NCBI GenBank assembly: GCA_003153055.1
Contig: PMBV01000317.1
Span: 688 to 11,103, forward strand
Origin: Myxococcales bacterium
Lineage (GTDB): Bacteria; Myxococcota; Myxococcia; Myxococcales; Myxococcaceae
Direction of reading: 5' to 3'
DNA: 10,416 nt
Shown here: in pieces, positions 1 to 5,830 of the stretch
Layout: the number at the start of each line of letters is the position of its first letter
How positions within the stretch are numbered: position 1 is the first letter of the stretch
Position numbers and translations under genes: made by a program
Notes under the pieces: generated by a model
Database searches by the model: none
Told to the model about the DNA's origin: nothing
What the model saw: only the letters and a program-made list of their open reading frames with translations

Positions 1-3
1 CCA

Positions 4-37
4 GGTTGTCGCAAATTGGCCTCTGATCGCGACAACC
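4..37. promoter_or_regulatory. Perfect 9-bp inverted repeat, operator-like
   Basis: GGTTGTCGC at 4-12 is exactly complementary to GCGACAACC at 29-37, with 16 bases between. A third partial copy, GTTGTCG, follows at 40-46 in direct orientation. Three copies of one core within 43 bases look more like a protein-binding array than a terminator, because no T run follows on either strand. The gene it would serve is unknown and may lie left of the window. Confidence 0.35.
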
Positions 38-374
38 AAGTTGTCGGTCTCTTCTCGCCTGGTCGCCAGGCTCCCAGTTCACTCGCCTCTCAGCGATGGA
101 AGCTGCTCTTCCATTTGGCCCTCACCTCAGCGAGCCACGGACCTCGCGTCGAGGGTCGTGCCGTTGGCGATGCGCGATAGGAGGGCTCCAGCCGGTCGGG
201 TGCTTCTCACGTGTGCTCACCGAGGCTCGGGTTGAGGGGCTGGCCAGACGGCCTCGGTGGGTGGACAGTAGCCCCGCCCCCGCCCTTCAAGGCGCGCTCG
301 CCGCTCGGCGCCCGTTGGCGGGTCCCTCCTCCGCGGCCTCCCCGGCCTCCCCGGTGGGAAGAGGTCTCCGAGCG

Positions 375-412
375 TGTCATCACGGTGTACGAATCTGTAC
401 TCCGTGATGACA
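375..412. other. Strong 38-nt hairpin / extended palindrome
   Basis: TGTCATCACGG at 375-385 pairs perfectly with CCGTGATGACA at 402-412. Inside, after one T-T mismatch (386/401), GTAC at 387-390 pairs with GTAC at 397-400 around the loop GAATCT. This gives 15 paired positions in 38 bases. There is no T run on either side, so it is not a classical intrinsic terminator. It could be a transcription-factor site, an RNA hairpin in the leader of the downstream gene, or a small repeat element. Copy number in the genome would separate these. Confidence 0.6.
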
Positions 413-565
413 GGGCTGGGGAGTGGCCCGTCCTCGAGGTCGGTGCCGAGGTTCAGGGACCCCAACTCGGGCCGTGTGCGGCGAAGGACCGGATGAGGCT
501 CTTGCGAGCCCGAGCCGAGCCAGCTCCAGTTCCTTCGAGCGGAGTTTGGGGCAGGTCGCTGAGAA

Positions 566-594
566 TTGCTTCAAGCGCCGTTCCAGCGCATAAC
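566..594 (+). promoter_or_regulatory. Candidate promoter for the MetRS-like gene
   Basis: TTGCTT (566-571) and CATAAC (589-594) are 17 bases apart, matching 3/6 and 4/6 of the sigma-70 consensus. Transcription would start near 601, only a few bases before the ATG at 605. That ATG has no good Shine-Dalgarno sequence, so a nearly leaderless mRNA would fit. The match is weak. Confidence 0.25.
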
Positions 595-604
595 GTGTGG
601 CTCC

Positions 605-2533
605 ATGTCACAGCACCCGGGCCCGCCCAGCGACGTGCCTTCCATCATCAAGAACCTCCGGCGCCCCACGCGCGCCGTCGTCACCGCGGGCATGCCGTAC
701 GCGAACGGGCCCCTGCACCTCGGGCACCTCGCCGGCGCGCACCTGCCAGCCGACATCTACGCCCGGTGGATGGGCATGCTCATCGGCCGGAAGAACGTGC
801 TCTTCGTCTGCGGCACTGACGAGCATGGGTCGACGAGTGAAATCTCGGCGCTCAAGGCCGAGCTCCCGCTGCGCGAGTTCATCGACGCGGTGCACGAGAA
901 GCAGGCGGCGACGCTGAAGCGGTACCAAATCGACCTCGACGTGTACTCGGGCACCTCGCGGCCCGACTGCTTCCCTCACCGGGAGCTGGCCCAGGACTTT
1001 CTGCGCAAGCTGCACGCCAACGGGATGCTCGAGAAGCGCACCTCTCGGCAGTGGTACGACCCCAAGGTGGAGCGGTTTCTGCCCGACCGCTACGTGCGCG
1101 GCCAGTGCCCCAACCCCAAGTGCAACAACCCCGACGCCTACAGCGACGAGTGCGATCGCTGCGGTCACCAGCACCAGCCCACCGAGCTCATCAACCCCCG
1201 CAGTACGGTGAGCGACGCCACTCCGGAGATGCGCGACACGGTGCACTGGTTCCTCGACATGTGGAAGGTGTCGGAGACGCTGCGCGAGTGGATTCTGAGC
1301 AAAGAGAAGACCTGGCGCCAGTCGGTGTACTCGGTGGTGCGCGACCAGGTGCTGCCGGCTTGTCGATTCCCCAACGAGTTCGAGGCCAGCTACAAGGCCA
1401 TGAAGGCGACGCTGCCCAAGCACAAGTCGAGGTACGCGCCGGGCAAGCAGGTCGTGCTGCAGTTCGAGACGGGCGCTGACCTCGAGACCGGAGTGGCGAC
1501 CCTGAAGGCGTCGGGCATCGTGGCCGTGCTGATGGATGACTGGGCACATCGGGCCATCACGCGAGACATCGCCTGGGGCATCCCGGTGCCGGACATCGAC
1601 CCGGAGCTCAAGGGCAAGACGCTGTACGTGTGGCCTGACTCACTCATCGCGCCCATCTCGTTCAGCCAGGTGGCGCTGGCGAAGCGAGGAGAAGACCCCG
1701 CCCGCTACGAGGAGTTCTGGAAGGACCCCGAGGCGCGGGTCATTCAGTTCCTGGGGCAGGACAACGTGTTCTTTTACGTCCTCATGCAGGGCGCCATGTG
1801 GCTCGGCACCCAGGAGGACCCGCACCACCTGCCGAGGAAGGGCGAGCTGCAGCTCACCGATGTGTTCGGCTGCTTCCACCTCATGGTGAGCGGCGAGAAG
1901 ATGAGTAAGAGCCGGGGTAACTTTTTCACGGGCGACCAGCTCCTCGACGAGAAGGGCTACACGGCCGACCAGATTCGGCACTACCTCGCGCTCTTGGGGC
2001 TGCCCGACAAGCCGTCAGATTTCGACTTTCCCAAGCTCGAGGAGCGGAACCGTTTCCTGTCAGGCCCGATGAACTCGGCGTTCGAGAAGCCCATCTCGGC
2101 GGCGCACTCGAAGTTCGGCGGAAAAGTGCCCGAGGGCGTGCTGTCGGAGAAGGTGGTGAGCGAGACGGTGCGGCTGGTGCAGCGGTACGTCCGCTCGATG
2201 GACCGGGCCGACTACCCGAACCTGCTGTTCGAGATCGAGAACTACGCGCGGACCATCAACAGCCTGTTCACCCAGCACAAGCCGCACGATGATCGCTTCC
2301 CCGAGGAGGCGCGGAGGAACGCGCTGTTCACTTCGTTCTACGTGCTGAAGAACATCCTCATCATGCTGTACCCGTTCGTGCCGTCGACGATGGAGCGCCT
2401 GCGCGAGGCCCTGCGCTTGCCGGCAGACGTGTTCCGCCTCGAGGAGCTGGGCACGGCGATTCCCGCGGGGCACGAGCTGGGCCCGAATCAGCAGTACTTT
2501 CCTTCGGTGGAGCAGCCGCCCCAGGTCGGGTGA
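605..2533 (+). CDS. Methionyl-tRNA synthetase-like class I tRNA ligase (MetG family)
   Basis: A 642-residue class I aminoacyl-tRNA synthetase of the MetG family, which charges tRNA with methionine using ATP in the cytoplasm. The nucleotide-binding HIGH-type motif is HLGH at 38-41, preceded by AGMPYANG. The zinc knuckle has Cys168, 173, 183 and 186, with a CX4C first pair where E. coli has CX2C. ITRDxxWGIPVP is at 318-329 and KMSKS at 432-436, followed by a helical anticodon-binding domain. There is no C-terminal OB-fold dimerisation domain. Odd points: an extra ~60 residues at roughly 250-310, YVWPDSLIAP (341-350) where the family has YVWxDAPIGY, Tyr391 and Gln395 at the positions of E. coli His301 and Trp305, and PH at 560-561 where the anticodon-reading Pro-Trp sits. 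I infer a diverged paralogue, so I assign no metG symbol. ATG 605 gives a normal family N-terminus. An in-frame TTG at 566 is possible but less likely. Confidence 0.85.
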   Translation: MSQHPGPPSDVPSIIKNLRRPTRAVVTAGMPYANGPLHLGHLAGAHLPADIYARWMGMLIGRKNVLFVCGTDEHGSTSEISALKAELPLREFIDAVHEKQAATLKRYQIDLDVYSGTSRPDCFPHRELAQDFLRKLHANGMLEKRTSRQWYDPKVERFLPDRYVRGQCPNPKCNNPDAYSDECDRCGHQHQPTELINPRSTVSDATPEMRDTVHWFLDMWKVSETLREWILSKEKTWRQSVYSVVRDQVLPACRFPNEFEASYKAMKATLPKHKSRYAPGKQVVLQFETGADLETGVATLKASGIVAVLMDDWAHRAITRDIAWGIPVPDIDPELKGKTLYVWPDSLIAPISFSQVALAKRGEDPARYEEFWKDPEARVIQFLGQDNVFFYVLMQGAMWLGTQEDPHHLPRKGELQLTDVFGCFHLMVSGEKMSKSRGNFFTGDQLLDEKGYTADQIRHYLALLGLPDKPSDFDFPKLEERNRFLSGPMNSAFEKPISAAHSKFGGKVPEGVLSEKVVSETVRLVQRYVRSMDRADYPNLLFEIENYARTINSLFTQHKPHDDRFPEEARRNALFTSFYVLKNILIMLYPFVPSTMERLREALRLPADVFRLEELGTAIPAGHELGPNQQYFPSVEQPPQVG

Positions 2534-2552
2534 CGCCGATGCGCTGCGCCTG

Positions 2553-2608
2553 GGTGCACGAGGCCGCGGCCAAAGCGTTTGACTCGGGGCCGTGAGGTTC
2601 CGTGCACC
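2553..2608. repeat. Inverted repeat between convergent genes
   Basis: GGTGCACG (2553-2560) is complementary to CGTGCACC (2601-2608), and a 10-bp palindrome GGCCGCGGCC lies inside at 2562-2571. It sits 20 bases after the stop of the synthetase-like gene, between two convergent genes, where a terminator is expected. The 40-base loop and the lack of a T run make this a weak candidate. The rest of 2534-2686 shows nothing else I can name. Confidence 0.25.
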
Positions 2609-2686
2609 GACGTCCGGGTATTGAAGTACTTCCAGCTCTACGCCCACGTGTCGCCGCCGGGGCATCCAACCTGCGGCGCTTCCCAG

Positions 2687-4018
2687 TCAGTTGGGGTAGT
2701 ACGTCGCGGTCATGTTCGCGCCGTAGAATATGCACCGACAAACGGTCGAGCTGGTGCCCGAGTTGTTGGCACGGTAGTAATACACGAAGGTTCCGGCTGA
2801 CGCGACTGCGAAGGTTCGGTGCGTGCTCATCACCGCGGAGAACATCCCCGTGCCTGGCGTTGTCTGCCTGAACATGGCGCCTCCTTCGCCGTAACCGACC
2901 GCTTGCGCCGTGGCCGAGTTCGTAAGCTGGCCGTGGAGGTCGACGTACTGTGGTGAATAGGGCAGGCACTGCGCGCTGCCGGAGAACTCGACCACGATGT
3001 TGCCTGGGCCGGGCGTCGTGATGGAGATGCTGTTCACCGTAATGGTCGCGAAGCTCTCGGCGGTTGTCTCAGGACAGCTGGCTCCACAGCCGGGTACGCT
3101 CACGACGATGGGCGATACAGACGCGCAGACCCAGCCAGCCGTCGCGTTGTATTTGAGCACCTGACCCGCCGCGCATGTCGCGAACTTGAGGCTCGGTGTC
3201 GTCGTCCCGTTGGTGACGGAGATGGGATTGCCGGTGCCCGTCGCTGAGACGCTGGTGACGGTCCCTCCGCTGTTTGCGTCCGTCCCGCAGACGACCGAAC
3301 CGTCTTGGTTAACCAGCCGCATGTACTGGCTCGTCGGGCACGTGCCGGTGAGGCGGCTCTGAACCGCCGTCGCGTCGACCGGGAACGTGCTGGGCTTGCT
3401 CGCCACGCTCGCCCAGTCCGAGGGGAACACGGCTGGCTTCCCGGTGACGTCGGCCCATGCCGCGGGGAAGGTCGCTGGCTTGCTCGCCACGCTCGCCCAG
3501 TCCGAGGGGAACACGGCTGGCTTCCCGGTGACGTCGGCCCATGCCGCGGGGAAGGTCGCTGGCTTGCCACCAATGTCTCCCCAGGTGGAGGGGAAGGACG
3601 AGGGTAGGCCGACGACGTTGCCGTAGTCGACTGAGAGCGCATACGGCGCCGGGGTGAGCGCCACCCGCGGAGTCATCTCCTGGGCGTCAGTGGCGACTTG
3701 GAGGCCGAGCCACAGGGGTTGGCGGAACAGGATTGGGTTGAGCGGGTTCCCCGTCGCGGCGCCGATTTGTGCCGCGAACCATCCAGCGGAGTCCGGGGTG
3801 ATGGCGACCATGTCCTCCCAGGCGGGACTGCCACCGCTGGGTTGGGCGTAGAGACGAAAGGTGATGGTTGTTGACGCCGTCGCCGCGACCCCGTTGCTGT
3901 CGAGCAGCGTGCCGCTATAGGTGATGACGCCAGGGGTCGCAGCTCCGGCAGCGGTAGCGACGAGTACAGCGAGCCCGAGGCTCCTCAGAGACCATCGCTT
4001 CACCATAGTGAGCTTCAC
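2687..4018 (-). CDS. Secreted protein with tail-fibre-like 14-residue repeats
   Basis: A 443-residue exported protein of unknown function. Residues 1-27 form a Sec signal peptide (MVKRWSLRSLGLAVLVATA, cut near AGAA/T). Residues 29-128 match a widespread secreted-protein N-terminal module: YSGTLLDSNG, then ITFRLY, WLGLQV, and MTPRVALTPAPYAL. Residues 137-220 are six tandem 14-residue units of form [GS]KPxxFPxxWxxxx, like the VTGKPxxFP repeats of phage tail fibres. Next come GTVTSVSATGTG (252-263), also fibre-like, and GQVLKYNATAGWVC (285-298). Residues 303-443 look like an all-beta domain with several Cys. The GTG start is supported by GGGAGGAG seven bases upstream. An ATG four codons later would be 19 bases from it. 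The start overlaps the stop of the lipoprotein gene, implying coupled translation. A surface adhesin or fibre is an inference only. Confidence 0.8.
   Translation of the reverse strand: MKLTMVKRWSLRSLGLAVLVATAAGAATPGVITYSGTLLDSNGVAATASTTITFRLYAQPSGGSPAWEDMVAITPDSAGWFAAQIGAATGNPLNPILFRQPLWLGLQVATDAQEMTPRVALTPAPYALSVDYGNVVGLPSSFPSTWGDIGGKPATFPAAWADVTGKPAVFPSDWASVASKPATFPAAWADVTGKPAVFPSDWASVASKPSTFPVDATAVQSRLTGTCPTSQYMRLVNQDGSVVCGTDANSGGTVTSVSATGTGNPISVTNGTTTPSLKFATCAAGQVLKYNATAGWVCASVSPIVVSVPGCGASCPETTAESFATITVNSISITTPGPGNIVVEFSGSAQCLPYSPQYVDLHGQLTNSATAQAVGYGEGGAMFRQTTPGTGMFSAVMSTHRTFAVASAGTFVYYYRANNSGTSSTVCRCIFYGANMTATYYPN
3393..3560 (-). repeat. Perfect 84-bp tandem duplication
   Basis: Bases 3393-3476 are repeated without a visible mismatch at 3477-3560, and a third copy starts (GGCTTGC, 3561-3567) before diverging. 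The 84-bp unit encodes 28 residues, that is two 14-residue units of the fibre-like repeat. Adjacent 42-bp units resemble each other far less. Identity at every base, including third codon positions, points to recent duplication or ongoing homogenisation. Confidence 0.9.
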
Positions 4019-4416
4019 GGATTGACTCCTCCCTTGATTGAGTATGCGGGACCGACTGACTCGCTCTTGGCGCCCAGCCTCCCGTGGATGATGGAGTGGC
4101 CATCCGGCGTCGACAGCGAGCCTGCGCCAGTGCTGGCCTGCAGGCGGAGGGGCGAACCTCCGTCCCCCACTTGGCCTCCACTGCCGCCGTCTCGAATTCC
4201 GCCGTCCGCGCCGGTCTGGCCCCCTCCATCAGTGGCGCCACCGTCAGTCGTCCCAGCGTCGGGGCGCGAATACGCGACGCAGACGTGGACGTCCGTGTCA
4301 CACCACTGCTTGGGAGGGCAGTCTCCGTCGCTGGTACAGCGCAGGAGGCCCGAGTTGCAGCTCTCGAGGAGCGCCATCGCGGCAACGCTGAGAATGCTCG
4401 TGAAGACACGTTTCAT
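4015..4416 (-). CDS. Small Cys-rich lipoprotein with Asp/Gly-rich linker
   Basis: A 133-residue predicted lipoprotein of unknown function. The start is ATG 4416, with GGGGAGAGG five bases upstream. An ATG 18 codons earlier would place charged residues ahead of the signal peptide. MKRVFTSILSVAAMALLESC is a type II signal with Cys20 as the lipidated residue, although Glu at -2 is unusual. Cys27, 33, 39 and 46 form a CX5CX5CX6C motif (CTSDGDCPPKQWC), a pattern I associate with exported myxobacterial proteins. Residues 52-88 are a low-complexity linker of DGG and TDGG units. The C-terminal ~45 residues contain STPDGHSIIHGRLG and match nothing I know. The stop overlaps the GTG of the fibre-like gene (GTGA), so the two are probably an operon and may act together at the cell surface. 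Confidence 0.75.
   Translation of the reverse strand: MKRVFTSILSVAAMALLESCNSGLLRCTSDGDCPPKQWCDTDVHVCVAYSRPDAGTTDGGATDGGGQTGADGGIRDGGSGGQVGDGGSPLRLQASTGAGSLSTPDGHSIIHGRLGAKSESVGPAYSIKGGVNP
4026..4033 (-). promoter_or_regulatory. Shine-Dalgarno GGGAGGAG deciding a GTG start
   Basis: Read on the minus strand, GGGAGGAG ends seven bases before the GTG at 4018, an ideal spacing. It lies inside the last codons of the upstream lipoprotein gene. It selects GTG 4018 over the in-frame ATG at 4006. Confidence 0.75.
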
Positions 4417-4468
4417 CTGGACCTCTCCCCGTTGAGCGCGAATTGGACACATAGGGTGCATGACGTCC

Positions 4469-4498
4469 ATTAGTTAGCCATCGACGATCAGCTGCCAA
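4469..4498 (-). promoter_or_regulatory. Candidate promoter of the lipoprotein/fibre-like operon
   Basis: On the minus strand, TTGGCA (4498-4493) and ACTAAT (4474-4469) are separated by 18 bases, matching 5/6 and 4/6 of the sigma-70 consensus. The predicted start near 4462 would leave a leader of about 46 bases before ATG 4416. Prediction by eye only. Confidence 0.3.
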
Positions 4499-4895
4499 TC
4501 GTTGGTCCGGCCCGCCGTGGGGCATCGCAATGGCGCAATTCCGACCCGGAGTGCGCGAGCACCAGTGCGAATGCGTCGACCAAGAACACTCGCTACCGCT
4601 CACCGAGCAGGCGCAGCAAGCGAGAGGCCGCTCGTGGCCGTTGCATTGCGTCGACGGCCGGAATCCCGAGGCAGAGAAGGGTCGCTGGCCTTCTCGTGCC
4701 TGCCGCGGCCTGGACGGCTTCACTTGGCCCCGTCTCGCACCACGCCCTGCCACCAGGCCCACGCAAAACATCCATTCCAAACGCTCGCATGAATCGCACC
4801 TCCGCCTCCTTCGGCCCGACCGAGGCCCTAAACCACCACTTCTTCTGGCGGTCAACCGTTCCGATCGGCGGCCTTTCCAGCGCTGGGGCCCGCGA
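4499..4895. other. Intergenic stretch without a recognised gene
   Basis: About 400 bases between the lipoprotein operon and the 3' end of the nitroreductase gene. Frames of roughly 70-200 codons are open on both strands, but their translations are Arg/Pro/Ser-rich, overlap each other, and show no motif, signal peptide or good ribosome binding site. I see no tRNA, insertion sequence end or repeat. A decayed gene cannot be excluded. Confidence 0.45.
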
Positions 4896-4916
4896 GGGTG
4901 AATGAACCACTCACCC
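4896..4916 (-). terminator. Hairpin after the nitroreductase gene
   Basis: On the minus strand, GGGTGAGTG (4916-4908) pairs with CATTCACCC (4904-4896) through nine positions, one of them G-U, around a GTT loop. It begins 15 bases after the nitroreductase stop. No T run follows, so it may act as a 3'-stabilising hairpin or a weak terminator. Confidence 0.4.
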
Positions 4917-4931
4917 CCGCCAACCAACGGC

Positions 4932-5567
4932 TCAGGCCACTTCGGTGACGAAGTGCTCCCGCGCGCGCCGGACCTTCTTCAGGTTCACCAGCCAGTCGTT
5001 GCTGGCCTCACGGTACCCGAGCGGGAGGATGGTGACGCTCCGGAGGCCGCGGGCGCGGAGGCCGAGGATCTCGTCCAGCGCCACGGGGTCGAAGCCCTCC
5101 ATGGGTGTGCAGTCCACGCCCTCATCGATGGCGGCCATCATCGCGAACGACAGGCCGATGTAGGCCTGCTTCGCGGCGTGGTGGAAGTTCTCGTCAGGGC
5201 TGCGCGGCGGGTAGGTCGCGAGCAGTTGCTTGCGGTAGGCCTCCCATCCTGGGTTGACCGAGCCACGCTCCTGGTTGACGAGGTCGAACATCATGTTGAT
5301 GCGCTCGGGCGTGTAGTTGTCCCATGCCGCGAACACCAGGAGGTGCGAGCCGTCGGTGACCTGCCCTTGGTTCCACGCGATGGCGCGGATCTTCTCGCGG
5401 ACCTGGGGGTTGGTCACCACCAGCAGCTCGAACGGCTGAAGACCGCTCGAGGTCGGGGCCAGGCGTACGGCCTCCACGATGCGCTCGACCTTCTCCGCCG
5501 ACACGGGCTTGCTCGGGTCCAACTTCTTCGTCGCGTACCGCCACTTCAGCTTCTCGATGAGTTCCAT
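4932..5567 (-). CDS. NfsB-type nitroreductase family NAD(P)H-dependent oxidoreductase
   Basis: A 211-residue FMN-dependent cytoplasmic oxidoreductase, close to the 217 residues of E. coli NfsB. The family reduces quinones, nitroaromatics or related compounds with NAD(P)H; the natural substrate here is unknown. FMN-site features visible: Arg10 and Lys14 in WRYATKKLD (NfsB has RHSTK, so the NfsB His11 position is Tyr here), Ser40-Ser41 in APTSSGLQPF (38-46), PMEGFD at 155-160 matching the PIEGFD flavin loop, and Lys198/Arg200 near the C-terminus matching the NfsB phosphate-binding pair. A conserved-looking AAKQAYIGL helix (131-139) resembles MAKQVYLNV of NfsB. The ATG start has AGGA about 12 bases upstream, only a moderate site. 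It stands alone and is divergent from the FG-GAP gene; a palindrome lies about 35 bases upstream of its start. Confidence 0.88.
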   Translation of the reverse strand: MELIEKLKWRYATKKLDPSKPVSAEKVERIVEAVRLAPTSSGLQPFELLVVTNPQVREKIRAIAWNQGQVTDGSHLLVFAAWDNYTPERINMMFDLVNQERGSVNPGWEAYRKQLLATYPPRSPDENFHHAAKQAYIGLSFAMMAAIDEGVDCTPMEGFDPVALDEILGLRARGLRSVTILPLGYREASNDWLVNLKKVRRAREHFVTEVA

Positions 5568-5601
5568 TCTCTCAATTCTTCCTGTGTGGGTCGTTGTCGC
5601 A

Positions 5602-5621
5602 CGAACGCGCTGTAGCGTTCG
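5602..5621. promoter_or_regulatory. Operator-like palindrome in the divergent intergenic region
   Basis: CGAACGC (5602-5608) and GCGTTCG (5615-5621) are perfect inverted repeats around GCTGTA. The 20-bp size and the position, about 35 bases upstream of the nitroreductase ATG, suit a dimeric repressor or activator site. It could also be a hairpin in the nitroreductase leader. No regulator gene is adjacent. Confidence 0.35.
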
Positions 5622-5756
5622 CGAGGCGGGTAGCTAACGGCCGCCGCGGGGATCTCCAAGATGAATGAACTCCGCATCGGTGCGGACCCTGCTCATTCGG
5701 GGACCTGGTCGCTCGTCGGCGAGACCTTCGAGGTGCCCAGAAACGAGACCGTTGCG

Positions 5757-5830
5757 AGGAGGGGCGGATGCCTTCACACTGCCGGCCGTGCGAGGGGAAC
5801 GAACGTCCGAGGCGAAGGCGCGAGCGCTGA
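5757..5830 (+). promoter_or_regulatory. Strong ribosome binding site opening a 20-codon out-of-frame ORF
   Basis: AGGAGGGG (5757-5764) lies three bases before ATG 5768, the best ribosome site near the FG-GAP gene. That ATG is out of frame with it and reads only 20 codons (MPSHC...RRRRER) to TGA 5828-5830, overlapping the lipoprotein signal-peptide codons. It may be a leader ORF coupled to the main gene. Alternatively, the real start is this ATG and one base has been lost between it and the signal peptide. Confidence 0.35.

Larger units (their letters stand above)
1..604. other. Intergenic region with no recognised gene
   Basis: No reading frame here gives a protein-like translation. The open frames on both strands are rich in Arg, Pro and Ala, lack recognisable motifs and look like GC-rich random frames. 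The stretch does contain structure: a 9-bp inverted repeat at the left edge, a strong 38-nt hairpin at 375-412, and weaker pairings closer to the synthetase gene. The weaker ones are CGAAGGA at 482-488 with TCCTTCG at 531-537, and a small stem GGCTC/GAGCC at 497-510. If transcription began far upstream this could be a structured leader, but I could not match it to a T-box or any other riboswitch. In particular, no T-box-like antiterminator sequence was seen. Confidence 0.5.

Noticed and set aside
440..600. T-box or other riboswitch ahead of the synthetase-like gene
   Set aside because: Some pairing is visible, but no T-box sequence, antiterminator or terminator with a T run was found.
211..819. 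Plus-strand open frame of 202 codons upstream of the synthetase-like gene
   Set aside because: It overlaps the real start of that gene in another frame and is dominated by Arg, Pro and Ala.
608..1549. Open frame of 313 codons on the minus strand opposite the synthetase-like gene
   Set aside because: It is a shadow of a recognised coding frame; the translation is Arg/Leu/His-rich with no domain.
3393..3567. CRISPR array or insertion-sequence repeat
   Set aside because: The repeat is tandem without spacers, in frame inside a coding sequence, and has no inverted ends or transposase.
2687..4018. Prophage tail-fibre gene
   Set aside because: The repeats are fibre-like, but the protein has a signal peptide, is coupled to a lipoprotein gene, and no other phage gene is present.
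4298..4927. Minus-strand open frame of 209 codons across the 4.5-4.9 kb gap
   Set aside because: It runs into the lipoprotein gene in another frame, is very rich in Arg, Gly and Ser, and has no ribosome site or domain.
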